A stretch of 7,459 bases of DNA from Gemmatimonadota bacterium (lineage in GTDB: Bacteria > Latescibacterota > UBA2968 > UBA8231). Shown piece by piece: positions 1 through 6,480 of the stretch. The notes under the pieces are model-generated. The model worked only from the letters and a program-made list of their open reading frames with translations. It did no database searches and was not told the DNA's origin. The stretch is from positions 1-7,459 of the forward strand of contig JAPOZF010000279.1 in assembly GCA_026706165.1 (NCBI GenBank), given 5' to 3'. A program made the translations under genes and the position numbers. Within the stretch, counting starts at the first letter, position 1. The number at the start of each line of letters is the position of its first letter.

Positions 1-320
1 GCGACGACTCCGGGTTCGACCGCTGGGTTATGGAGCTTCTCGGCCTCACCCAGGAGGAGGTGGTCCCCGCCGCGAAAGAGCACCCCACCGACGAGGGGTT
101 CGCCGCCTGGCTCGGCAGCCGTCTCGACCTGGGCGAGGCGGAAATCGCCGCGCACAACGAGCGCCTGTCGGAGTACTCGCCGGGCAACGAGCGCCAGGAG
201 GAGTTCTTCGCGAAAGCGATCGCCAACCTCGACCCGGGCCGCACCGACGTCCGCACCTTCGCCGCGCTGTCGGTTCTCGACGACGCCATCGTCTTCGCCC
301 GCCTGCACGCCGGCACCTGA
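1..320 (+). CDS. DUF5069 family protein, 5'-truncated by window edge
   Basis: The reading frame is open from the first complete codon at position 3 to the TGA at 318-320, so the gene begins outside the window. The ATG at 30 is internal, because residues before it (DDSGFDRWV) continue the same fold-like pattern. About 105 residues are visible. The small acidic protein has the arrangement I associate with DUF5069: an FDRWVMELLGLT-type segment, an alternating E/D-rich helix, a 'DEGFAAWL' segment, then 'EIAAHNERL' and a C-terminal 'DPGRTDVRTFAALSVLDD' segment. DUF5069 proteins are usually around 140 residues, so roughly the first quarter is missing. Their biochemical role is unknown. No signal peptide or membrane segment is visible in the part seen. 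The next gene follows after 6 bp on the same strand, which suggests co-transcription. Family assignment is from memory of the pattern and is moderately sure. Confidence 0.68.
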   Translation, partial: DDSGFDRWVMELLGLTQEEVVPAAKEHPTDEGFAAWLGSRLDLGEAEIAAHNERLSEYSPGNERQEEFFAKAIANLDPGRTDVRTFAALSVLDDAIVFARLHAGT

Positions 321-326
321 CTCCCG

Positions 327-1022
327 GTGGCACGCCCCCTCATCGGCATAACCTCCTCCTTCGACCGGGAGTCCGAGGTTCAGCAGGTCGACCGGCGCTA
401 CGTCGATGCCGTGGTCCGGGCCGGGGGCGCCCCGGTGCTGCTGCCGGCCGCCCCGGAGGAGGCGCTGCAGCCGGCGGTCGCCGCTCTCGACGGCCTCGTC
501 ATCACCGGGGGGAACGGGATCGTGGAAGGGCTCACCGGAAAGCTGCCGGAGGATCTGCCCGAGGAGTCCCCCGAGCGCACCCGGCGGGACCGCCGGGCCC
601 TGGAGGCGTTCCTGGCGACGGAGCGCCCGGTGCTCGGCATCTGCTTCGGCATGCAGCTGATAAACGCCCATCTCGGCGGCACCATCTGCGGGGACGCCGA
701 GAAGGAGCTGCGGGCGCGGCCCCATTCGCCCAAACGGACCCGGGGGCAGCAGGTCGAGCACCGGATCGAGGTTGAGCCGGGGACCCGGCTGCGGGAGCTG
801 TGCGGGGGGGAGGAGCGCCCCCTGGTGAACAGCTTCCACATTCAGGCGCTCGCCGAGGTGGGTGCGGGACTGCGGGTGAGCTCGCGAAGCCCGGACGGGC
901 TGATCGAGTCGATCGAGACAGCCGACGGCCGCGTCATCGGGGTCCAGTTCCACCCGGAGCGGATGGAAAGCCCCCTGGCCGACAACCTGCTGGCGAACCT
1001 GGTCAGTCGCGCCCGCGTCTGA
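327..1022 (+). CDS. Peptidase C26 / gamma-glutamyl-gamma-aminobutyrate hydrolase family protein (PuuD-like class I amidotransferase)
   Basis: This 231-residue cytoplasmic protein is a stand-alone class I glutamine-amidotransferase-type hydrolase. It opens with RPLIGITSSFD, followed by a V-D-x-x-Y-V-DAVVRAGGAPVLLP segment and the DGLVITGG turn (residues 55-62) that forms the oxyanion region. The nucleophile elbow is GICFGMQ with Cys106. A VNSFHIQ segment lies at 167-173, and the catalytic His209 and Glu211 lie in VQFHPE. All three triad residues are present, so the enzyme should be active. Family members hydrolyse gamma-glutamyl amide bonds; E. coli PuuD cleaves gamma-glutamyl-GABA in putrescine breakdown. 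No other putrescine genes are visible here, so the substrate is open. The start is GTG at 327, 6 bp after the DUF5069 stop; it gives the expected N-terminus but lacks a clear Shine-Dalgarno, which fits translational coupling. The gene ends 3 bp from a convergent gene. Confidence 0.9.
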   Translation: MARPLIGITSSFDRESEVQQVDRRYVDAVVRAGGAPVLLPAAPEEALQPAVAALDGLVITGGNGIVEGLTGKLPEDLPEESPERTRRDRRALEAFLATERPVLGICFGMQLINAHLGGTICGDAEKELRARPHSPKRTRGQQVEHRIEVEPGTRLRELCGGEERPLVNSFHIQALAEVGAGLRVSSRSPDGLIESIETADGRVIGVQFHPERMESPLADNLLANLVSRARV

Positions 1023-1025
1023 TCC

Positions 1026-1718
1026 CTACCTGCCGAACCAGGCCCGCTCGCTGTCGACCTGCACGAGGCGGCGCTCTTCGAGCAGCCAGGCGCTGAGGCG
1101 CCCGCCGTACACGCAGCCGGTGTCGAGACCGAGCAGGCAGGGCGGATCGCCCGCGGCTTCCGATTCCCCTTCGCGATAGAGGCGAACCAAGCCGCCCGGG
1201 GCGTCGTGTCCGAAGACGATGGTTCCGGCCGGCGGCTCGATGTGCTGGTGCCAGCGCGGTCCGTCGACCCCCCGCCCGGGGGGCCACAGGCGGATGCGGA
1301 GGAACTGCTCCCTCGTGGTGCCGCCGAACCCCGCTTCCGGGTCGATGCCGGCGTGGACCAATAGGAACTGCTCCCCCTCGATCCAGAGCGGAACCTCCCG
1401 CAGCCAGGGAAGCAGCTCGCCGGCGACCGGCAGCAGCTGCTCCACCGTCGTCCGGTGGTCCGGCTTGCGGTACTCGATCTCCTGTCCCTGTGCCAGCAGG
1501 CCGAGCTGCCGCAGCAGCCGTTCGTCGTGGTTGCCGAGGACCATCTCCGCCCCGGTCTCGCGGATGACCTGCCACACCCCGGCAGGGTCGGGGCCGCGGC
1601 TGAAGGCGTCCCCGGTAAGCAGCAGGCGGTCGACGCCGGTGTCGAAGCCGATCTCCCGCAGCAGGCGGCGCAGCTCGCCGCTGCATCCGTGGACGTCGCC
1701 GACGAATACGGTTCTCAT
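1026..1718 (-). CDS. ApaH-like PPP-family metallophosphatase
   Basis: This 230-residue protein has the full calcineurin/PPP metallophosphoesterase motif set: GDVHG (Asp8, His10), GDAFSRGPD (Asp37), GNHDE (Asn63, His64), VHAG (His122) and GHD (His171). Near the C-terminus LGLDTGCVYGG (196-206) is followed by LSAWLLEE, a block typical of symmetrical diadenosine tetraphosphatases (ApaH) and their relatives. The likely activity is two-metal hydrolysis of a phosphoester or dinucleoside polyphosphate; protein phosphatase activity cannot be excluded. It is shorter than E. coli ApaH (about 280 residues), so I do not assign apaH. The frame stays open upstream to 1877, but that leader is low-complexity Arg/Pro-rich. 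The ATG at 1716-1718 puts MRTVFVGDVHG at the N-terminus, as the family expects. No good ribosome-binding site precedes it. The TAG stop is 3 bp from the convergent C26 gene. Confidence 0.9.
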   Translation of the reverse strand: MRTVFVGDVHGCSGELRRLLREIGFDTGVDRLLLTGDAFSRGPDPAGVWQVIRETGAEMVLGNHDERLLRQLGLLAQGQEIEYRKPDHRTTVEQLLPVAGELLPWLREVPLWIEGEQFLLVHAGIDPEAGFGGTTREQFLRIRLWPPGRGVDGPRWHQHIEPPAGTIVFGHDAPGGLVRLYREGESEAAGDPPCLLGLDTGCVYGGRLSAWLLEERRLVQVDSERAWFGR

Positions 1719-1782
1719 GAGGAAGGGGTATCGAGTTGGCGCCCCGGGAGACGGATCCGGAGCGGGATTGCGGGGTTTCCGT

Positions 1783-1811
1783 TTGCTGCCCGGGTTGGGC
1801 TGCCGTATCGT
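1783..1811 (+). promoter_or_regulatory. Possible weak sigma70-type promoter for the radical SAM gene
   Basis: In the 131-bp spacer between the divergent phosphatase and maturase genes, TTGCTG (1783-1788) and TATCGT (1806-1811) are separated by 17 bp, about 40 bp upstream of the maturase start. The match is only 3/6 for -35 and 4/6 for -10, so this is a candidate only. The -10 lies in a small dyad, CGTA-TCG-TACG (1804-1814). No comparable pair is obvious on the minus strand for the phosphatase gene. Confidence 0.25.
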
Positions 1812-1849
1812 ACGCGCCGCCATCCTCCCGCAATCGATCCGCCGAGCGC

Positions 1850-3181
1850 ATGACGCAAGCCCCCACAGCAGAAGCACCCGCCGCCAGCCACGTGATGGCC
1901 AAGCCGTCCGGCTCGGTCTGCAACATCGACTGCACGTACTGCTTCTATCTCGAGAAGGAGAAGCTGTATCCGCAGGCGCGCAAGAACTGGCGCATGAGCG
2001 ACGAGGTGCTCGAACTCTACGTCAAGCAGTACATCGAGGCCCAGGACGTTCCCGCGGTGAACTTCGCCTGGCAGGGCGGGGAGCCGACCCTGCTCGGGGT
2101 CGACTTCTACCGCCGCGCTGTCGAGCTGCAGAAGCGCTACGCCGACGGCAAGACGGTCACCAACGCCTTCCAGACCAACGGCATCCTGCTGGACGACGAG
2201 TGGGGGGAGTTCCTCGCGCAGGAGGACTTCCTGATCGGCCTCTCCATCGACGGCCCGCGCGAGATGCACGACCGCTACCGGGTCGACAAGGGGCAGAAAC
2301 CGACCTTCGACCGGGTGATGGCCGGACTCAAGGTGCTCGAGAAACACAAGGTCGAGTACAACACCCTGACGGTGCTGCAGAACCACAACGCCGGCCACCC
2401 CCAGGCCGTGTACCGTTTTCTGAAGGACATCGGCAGCGGCTTCATGCAGTTCATCCCGATCGTCGAGCGCGCCGCGGAGGCCGCGACCGAGGACGAGCTG
2501 ACCCTGATCGACCCTGCCTTCGAGGGCCGCGCGCAGGTGACGAAATGGTCGGTCGGCTCGGCGCAGTACGGCAGGTTCCTGTGCGGGGTCTTCGACGAGT
2601 GGGTGCGCGCCGACGTCGGGCGGTTCTTCGTGCAGATCTTCGACGTGTCTCTCGGCTCCTGGCTCGGCCAGGACGCCAGCCTCTGCATCTTCGCCGAGAC
2701 CTGCGGCAACGCCCTGATCATCGAGCACAACGGCGATCTCTACTCGTGCGACCACTTCGTGTATCCCGAGTACAACCTCGGCAACGTGCGCGACTACTCG
2801 ATCCGCGAGATGGTCGCCGGGGCGCAGCAGCGCAAGTTCGGGACCGACAAGCGGGACACCCTGCCGCGCTACTGCCGCGAGTGCGACTTCCGCTTCGCCT
2901 GCAACGGCGGCTGCCCCAAGCACCGCTTCACGCGGACGCCGGACGGCGAGCCGGGCCTCAACTACCTGTGCAAGGGGTACAAGATCTACTTCGCCCACGT
3001 GGCGCCGTACATGGAGTTCATGGCGCGGGAACTGCAGCGGGGCCGGCCCGCGGCCAACGTCATGGAGTGGGCGCGCGAGCGCGACCGGCGCAAGGCCGCC
3101 GCCGCCGTGAGGCCCCCCGGCCGCAACGACCCCTGCCCGTGCGGCAGCGGCCGCAAGCACAAGCGCTGCTGCGGCGCCTGA
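1850..3181 (+). CDS. Anaerobic sulfatase-maturase-type radical SAM/SPASM enzyme with C-terminal SEC-C zinc motif
   Basis: This 443-residue cytoplasmic enzyme matches anaerobic sulfatase-maturating enzymes (anSME), which oxidise an active-site Cys or Ser of sulfatases to formylglycine. HVMAKPSGSVCNIDCTYCFYLE carries the radical SAM CxxxCxxC at Cys24, Cys28 and Cys31; WQGGEPTLLG (74-83) is the SAM-binding GGE segment. The SPASM region has Cys279, Cys285, Cys300, Cys342, Cys345, Cys351, Cys355 and Cys374, whose spacing closely follows the two auxiliary [4Fe-4S] clusters of characterised anSMEs. Asp301, right after Cys300 in SCDHF, corresponds to the proposed catalytic base. After a basic linker the protein ends with NDPCPCGSGRKHKRCC (about 426-441), a SEC-C zinc motif not needed in minimal anSMEs. 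The ATG at 1850 leaves a 15-residue leader before the conserved block; ATG at 1736 would add a non-conserved stretch. No sulfatase is visible nearby. A DUF6807 gene follows after 58 bp. Confidence 0.9.
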   Translation: MTQAPTAEAPAASHVMAKPSGSVCNIDCTYCFYLEKEKLYPQARKNWRMSDEVLELYVKQYIEAQDVPAVNFAWQGGEPTLLGVDFYRRAVELQKRYADGKTVTNAFQTNGILLDDEWGEFLAQEDFLIGLSIDGPREMHDRYRVDKGQKPTFDRVMAGLKVLEKHKVEYNTLTVLQNHNAGHPQAVYRFLKDIGSGFMQFIPIVERAAEAATEDELTLIDPAFEGRAQVTKWSVGSAQYGRFLCGVFDEWVRADVGRFFVQIFDVSLGSWLGQDASLCIFAETCGNALIIEHNGDLYSCDHFVYPEYNLGNVRDYSIREMVAGAQQRKFGTDKRDTLPRYCRECDFRFACNGGCPKHRFTRTPDGEPGLNYLCKGYKIYFAHVAPYMEFMARELQRGRPAANVMEWARERDRRKAAAAVRPPGRNDPCPCGSGRKHKRCCGA

Positions 3182-3197
3182 AACCGCTGCGGGCCGC

Positions 3198-3222
3198 GTT
3201 CTTCCTCAATCCTAAAAAGAAC
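3198..3222 (+). repeat. Small inverted repeat between maturase and DUF6807 genes
   Basis: GTTCTT (3198-3203) and AAGAAC (3217-3222) are perfect 6-bp inverted arms around a 13-bp A-rich centre, in a locally AT-rich patch of an otherwise GC-rich spacer. It lacks a following T-run and a strong stem, so it is unlikely to be an efficient terminator. It could be a protein-binding dyad or chance. Confidence 0.3.
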
Positions 3223-3239
3223 AATCGAACCGAGGTGGC

Positions 3240-4148
3240 ATGATCGACATCCAGCTCCTTCCCGAAGAATGCAAGGCCGCCGTCACCATCGACGGCTCGC
3301 TGTTCACCGAGTACCGCTACGGCCACTACCTCTGCCGGCCCTACCTCTACCCGGTCCTGACGCCGGACGGGCAGCGGCTGACCCGCGGCTTCCCGACGGA
3401 GCGGATCGAGGGGGAGACTGAGGACCACTACCACCACCGCAGCATCTACGTCGCCCACGGGCTGGTCAACGGCCACAACGTCTGGGACGAGGGGGTCGGC
3501 CACGGAGCCATGCTGCAGCGGGGGGAGCCGGTGGTCGGCGTCGTCGGAGACGTGGCGACCATCGACGGCATCGTCGACTGGTTCGGCCCGGAAGGGGAGA
3601 AGATCCTCGAGGAGCGCCGCAGCCTCTGGATCTGCGCGAAGGGGGAACTGCGCGTCATCGATCTGCGCAGCGAGTACCGCGCCGTGCACGGCGGCGTCAC
3701 CTTCGGCGACACAAAGGAGGGGGGCCTGTTCTCGATCCGGGTGCCGACCTCGATGGACGCAAAGGAGAAGGGCCGCATCGAGAACTCGGAAGGGGACGTG
3801 TACGACAGCGGCGAAGGAGAGGAGACCACCTGGGGGAAGCGGGCGGCCTGGGTCGACTACTCCGGACCGCTGGCCAGCGGAGAGCAGTGGGGGCACACCG
3901 TCGTCGACCACAGGAGCAACCCCCGCCACCCGACCTACTGGCACGTGCGCGGCTACGGGCTGTTCACCGCCAACCCCTTCGGCGCGCACGACTTCAAACG
4001 GGACGAAAGCGTCGACGAGAGCCTGACGATCCCGGCGGGCGGCAGGGAGATTTTCTCCTACCGCCTGATCATCCACCCTGGAAGGGGGATGGCCGCCCAT
4101 CCTCGGGTCGCCGGGCTGATCGACCAGTTCCAGGAAACCGAGGGGTAG
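3240..4148 (+). CDS. DUF6807 family protein (formerly mislabelled 'methane oxygenase PmoA')
   Basis: This 302-residue protein shows hallmark DUF6807 blocks: RPYLYPVLTPDG (33-44), an H-Y-H-H-R-S cluster (63-68) followed by YVAHGLVNGHNVW, GDTKEGGLFSIRV (156-168), RAAWVDYSG (201-209), and HPTYWHVRGYGLFTANPFG near 230-248. The family has often been annotated as PmoA by database error; nothing here resembles the membrane subunit of particulate methane monooxygenase. There are no membrane segments and no signal peptide, so it should be cytoplasmic. The conserved His cluster and aromatic-rich beta pattern suggest a sugar- or metal-binding beta-sandwich, but the activity is unknown to me. The start ATG at 3240 has GAGG (3232-3235) at 4-nt spacing. 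The gene lies 58 bp downstream of the maturase on the same strand and is probably co-transcribed. Relatives are frequent in polysaccharide-degrading bacteria, which loosely fits a sulfatase-maturase neighbour. Confidence 0.85.
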   Translation: MIDIQLLPEECKAAVTIDGSLFTEYRYGHYLCRPYLYPVLTPDGQRLTRGFPTERIEGETEDHYHHRSIYVAHGLVNGHNVWDEGVGHGAMLQRGEPVVGVVGDVATIDGIVDWFGPEGEKILEERRSLWICAKGELRVIDLRSEYRAVHGGVTFGDTKEGGLFSIRVPTSMDAKEKGRIENSEGDVYDSGEGEETTWGKRAAWVDYSGPLASGEQWGHTVVDHRSNPRHPTYWHVRGYGLFTANPFGAHDFKRDESVDESLTIPAGGREIFSYRLIIHPGRGMAAHPRVAGLIDQFQETEG

Positions 4149-4281
4149 CGCGCCAGGCTGCTGGTCGGGCGGTTCGGGAATCCGTCCCACCTCGAATGGG
4201 CCGGGTCTGACGTAACCCCAAGTCTCCGGGAATTCAAGGCGCTGTTGAACGTAAAACGTCTCCAGGCAGAACCCCCCCAGA

Positions 4282-4872
4282 ATGAAAACGGACCCGCTGA
4301 CCGCGCAGATCGAGTTCATCGTCGAGGTCGACAAGCTCAAGCAGGTCCTGCGCCAGACCCTGCTGATTTCCGACCGCAGACAGGAGAACGACGCCGAGCA
4401 CTCCTGGCACCTGGCGCTGATGGCCTGTCTGCTCGCCGGGCACGCCGCCGCGGAGATCGACCTGCTGCGCGCCGTCAGGATGCTGCTGTTTCACGACGTG
4501 GTCGAAATCGACGCCGGCGACACCTTCGCCTACGACACCCGCGGAAACGAGGACCGGATCGAGAGGGAGCGCGCCGCTGCCGCGCGCCTGTTCGGCATGC
4601 TGCCGCCGGACCAGGCCGAGGAGTACCGCTCGTTGTGGGAGGAGTTCGAGGAGAGGAAGACGCCGGAGGCGAAGTTCGCCGCGGCCCTGGACCGCTTCCA
4701 GCCGATCCTGCTTAACTACTGCGCCGGCGGCGAGACCTGGAGGCGCCACGGGGTGAAGCGGGCCGAGGTGGTTGCCCGCAACCGCCACATCGCCGAGGGC
4801 GCCCCCGCCCTGTGGGAGGCGGCCGAGCGGCTGATCGCCAGGGCCGTGGCCGAGGGGAAGCTCGAGGACTGA
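4282..4872 (+). CDS. HD-domain phosphohydrolase, YfbR/HDDC2-like (HD_3)
   Basis: This 196-residue cytoplasmic, mostly helical protein is an HD-superfamily phosphohydrolase. Metal ligands are in place: His40 in ENDAEHSWH, His71-Asp72 in LLFHDVVEIDAGD and Asp137 in ALDRF. Glu75 and Asp80 sit 3 and 8 residues after the HD aspartate, the same offsets as the catalytic Glu and specificity Asp of E. coli YfbR, a 5'-deoxynucleotidase of 199 residues. The N-terminal segment FIVEVDKLKQVLRQ resembles the HDDC2-type group rather than YfbR itself. The likely reaction is removal of phosphate from (deoxy)nucleoside monophosphates, an inference from the family. The ATG at 4282 begins immediately before the conserved helix; a clear Shine-Dalgarno is absent (C-run at 4272-4278). 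The preceding 133-bp gap, with no gene or clear promoter, separates it from DUF6807, so co-transcription is uncertain. Confidence 0.87.
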   Translation: MKTDPLTAQIEFIVEVDKLKQVLRQTLLISDRRQENDAEHSWHLALMACLLAGHAAAEIDLLRAVRMLLFHDVVEIDAGDTFAYDTRGNEDRIERERAAAARLFGMLPPDQAEEYRSLWEEFEERKTPEAKFAAALDRFQPILLNYCAGGETWRRHGVKRAEVVARNRHIAEGAPALWEAAERLIARAVAEGKLED

Positions 4873-4935
4873 TTCGGGACCCTGCCTGTGCCCGTGAGTA
4901 ACGAGGGCGAAGACCAGTTCCATCGTTTTCGCCAA

Positions 4936-4956
4936 AGCGCCCGACCCCAGGGCGCT
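4936..4956. terminator. GC-rich stem-loop in the convergent HD / hflX spacer, possible weak bidirectional terminator
   Basis: AGCGCCC (4936-4942) and GGGCGCT (4950-4956) form a perfect 7-bp stem with a 7-nt loop in the 164-bp spacer between two convergent genes, where a terminator is expected. Read for hflX (minus strand) the stem is followed by only TTT before GGCG; on the plus strand no U-run follows. It therefore fits a weak intrinsic terminator or an RNA-protecting 3' hairpin more than a canonical terminator. Confidence 0.35.
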
Positions 4957-5036
4957 GCCGGGATATCAGGGCGGCCCAGTTAACGCGGAACTGGCGCCGG
5001 ACCTGGCATCGAGCCGCCCCGGGATGGACCCCCAGA

Positions 5037-6368
5037 CTAACCCGTTTTGCCGGCTTCCGCCGCGTACCGATCCAGCTGCCAGCGCTCCGCCCGGACGGCG
5101 TCGAGCCTCACCCTGACCCGCACTTCTTCAGAATCGTAGCTGCGTTCGAGGACCTGCCCCTGGTCGAACAGCTGCGACAGGAGCCGCCCCTCCCGCTGCG
5201 GGATCCGCAGGTCGAGGGTGACCTCCCGCTCCTCGCAGTAGAAGCGGATCTTCTCCTTCAGCAGATCGAGCCCCTCGCCGCTGAGCGCCGATACCGCGAC
5301 CTTGCCGGGCTCCGAGAGCAGCGAGCGGGCGTAGAGGTCCCCCTCCTCCCCCATCCGGTCGAGCTTGTTGTGCACCTCGATCACCGGGTTGTCCGCGGCG
5401 CCCAGCGCCGACAGGACTTCGGCGACGGTGGCGGCGTGCCCGCGCCAGTGGGGGTGGCTGGCGTCGATGACGTGCAGCAGCAGGTCGGCCTGGGCCGCTT
5501 CTTCAAGGGTGGCGCGGAAGGAGGCGACGAGGTGGTGGGGCAGCCGCCTGATGAAACCGACCGTGTCGGTCAGCAGGATCTTCCGCTTGCCCTCGAGATC
5601 GACGGAGCGCGTCGTCGAGTCCAGGGTGGCGAAGAGCTGGTCCTCGACGAGCACGTCGGCCCCGGACAGGGCCCTCATCAACGTCGACTTGCCGGCGTTG
5701 GTGTAGCCGACCAGGGCCACCCGGAGCTCCTGGCGCCGGCCCTTGCGGCTGGTCTCGAACTGGCTGTCGATGCGGTCGAGCTCCCGGGTCAGCGCCCCGA
5801 TGCGGCGGCGGATCATACGGCGGTCGGTCTCGAGCTGGGTTTCGCCCGGACCGCGCACCCCGGCCGCTCCCATGCCGCGGATGGCGCCGCCGCCGGCCTG
5901 CCGCGAGAGGTGGGTCCACTGCCGGGTCAGGCGCGGCAACAGGTAGTTGAGCTGGGCGAGCTCGACCTGGACCTGCGAGGTCCGCGTGCGCGCGTGCTGG
6001 GAGAAGATGTCGAGGATGATGGCGCTGCGGTCGAGGATGCGCAGGTCGGTGAGTTTTTCGAGGTTGCGCATCTGCGCCGGGGTGAGATCGCTGTCGAAGA
6101 CGATCATCCCCGCCCCGGCCGCTGAGGCCCTGGATTTGAGCTCTTCTGCCTTGCCCTTGCCTATGTAGTAGCGCGGCTCGATACGGGGGCGCGCCTGGGT
6201 GACGACGCCGGCCACCTGGATCGTCGCGGTCGTGACCAGGCGCGAGAGCTCGTCGATCGAATCCTCGGTTTCCCCGCGCGGCGTGTCGGGGAGCGAGAGG
6301 CCGACGAGGAGGGCGGACTCGGGGGAATCTCCGGTGGACTCCTGCGGCTGTCGGGATGTCGCTTCCAG
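5037..6368 (-). CDS. hflX: Ribosome-associated GTPase HflX, probable CTG start
   Basis: HflX is a GTPase that binds the 50S subunit and splits or rescues stalled ribosomes. With the CTG start at 6366-6368 the protein has 443 residues, close to E. coli HflX (426). The N-terminal domain begins with ALLVGLSLPD (19-28), then VAGVVTQARPRIEPRYYIGKGK. The HflX signature RGPGETQLETDRR is at about 172-184. The G domain has G1 GYTNAGKST (221-229), G2 around FATLDSTTR (246-254), G3 DTVGFIRRLPH (268-278), G4 NKLD (334-337) and G5 SALSGEG (360-366). A C-terminal RIPQREGRLLSQL domain follows. No ATG, GTG or TTG lies in frame between the upstream stop (6453-6455) and the GTG at 6213-6215, which would delete the first strand. 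CTG has AAGGAG five bases upstream and a good promoter behind it. Family is certain; the start is inferred, and a sequencing frameshift is the alternative. hfq is not adjacent. Confidence 0.95.
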   Translation of the reverse strand: MEATSRQPQESTGDSPESALLVGLSLPDTPRGETEDSIDELSRLVTTATIQVAGVVTQARPRIEPRYYIGKGKAEELKSRASAAGAGMIVFDSDLTPAQMRNLEKLTDLRILDRSAIILDIFSQHARTRTSQVQVELAQLNYLLPRLTRQWTHLSRQAGGGAIRGMGAAGVRGPGETQLETDRRMIRRRIGALTRELDRIDSQFETSRKGRRQELRVALVGYTNAGKSTLMRALSGADVLVEDQLFATLDSTTRSVDLEGKRKILLTDTVGFIRRLPHHLVASFRATLEEAAQADLLLHVIDASHPHWRGHAATVAEVLSALGAADNPVIEVHNKLDRMGEEGDLYARSLLSEPGKVAVSALSGEGLDLLKEKIRFYCEEREVTLDLRIPQREGRLLSQLFDQGQVLERSYDSEEVRVRVRLDAVRAERWQLDRYAAEAGKTG

Positions 6369-6373
6369 GGCTT

Positions 6374-6379
6374 CTCCTT
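6374..6379 (-). promoter_or_regulatory. Shine-Dalgarno AAGGAG deciding the CTG start of hflX
   Basis: On the minus strand AAGGAG is followed by AAGCC and then CTG, a perfect anti-16S match at 5-nt spacing. No other start-like codon lies within range in the hflX frame. The site sits inside a perfect 10-bp palindrome, CCTTCGAAGG (6376-6385). Confidence 0.7.
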
Positions 6380-6394
6380 CGAAGGTTCCGCCGA

Positions 6395-6424
6395 ATTGTA
6401 GAAGGCCGACTGAGACAAAGTCAA
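6395..6424 (-). promoter_or_regulatory. Sigma70-type promoter for hflX
   Basis: Reading the minus strand, the -35 TTGACT (6424-6419) and -10 TACAAT (6400-6395) each match consensus at 5 of 6 positions with an 18-bp spacer. The expected transcription start is near 6387-6388, giving a leader of about 20 nt that just contains the AAGGAG ribosome-binding site. This is the strongest promoter-like sequence in the window. It resembles the housekeeping sigma consensus rather than a heat-shock sigma32 one. Confidence 0.72.
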
Positions 6425-6480
6425 CTCTCTCGGGGGTTTGCCGGTCCGGTTTTCAGGTCCGGGTCCACTCCCTGAATCCG

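Noticed and set aside
1026..1718. Loss of a catalytic residue in GDAFSRGPD of the phosphatase, where many PPP enzymes have D or N before RG
   Set aside because: E. coli ApaH itself has Ala at that position (GDLVARGP), so Ser there is not evidence of inactivation.
1736..1849. Upstream ATG at 1736 as maturase start
   Set aside because: The extra 38 residues have no family similarity and would run through the divergent promoter region; ATG 1850 fits better.
1715..3160. A 481-codon minus-strand open frame opposite the maturase
   Set aside because: The translation is low-complexity Ala/Val/Leu/Arg and mirrors the codon structure of the real gene; no motif or RBS supports it.
1219..3243. A 674-codon open frame on the plus strand crossing the phosphatase gene and the maturase gene
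   Set aside because: It is antisense to the phosphatase and out of frame with the maturase; its translation is Arg/Pro/Gly-rich with no family motif, a usual shadow in high-GC DNA.
3240..4148. Particulate methane monooxygenase subunit PmoA
   Set aside because: The label comes from an old family name; the protein has no membrane helices and matches DUF6807 blocks.
3060..4340. A 426-codon minus-strand open frame opposite DUF6807
   Set aside because: It is a shadow of DUF6807, whose plus-strand motifs are clear.
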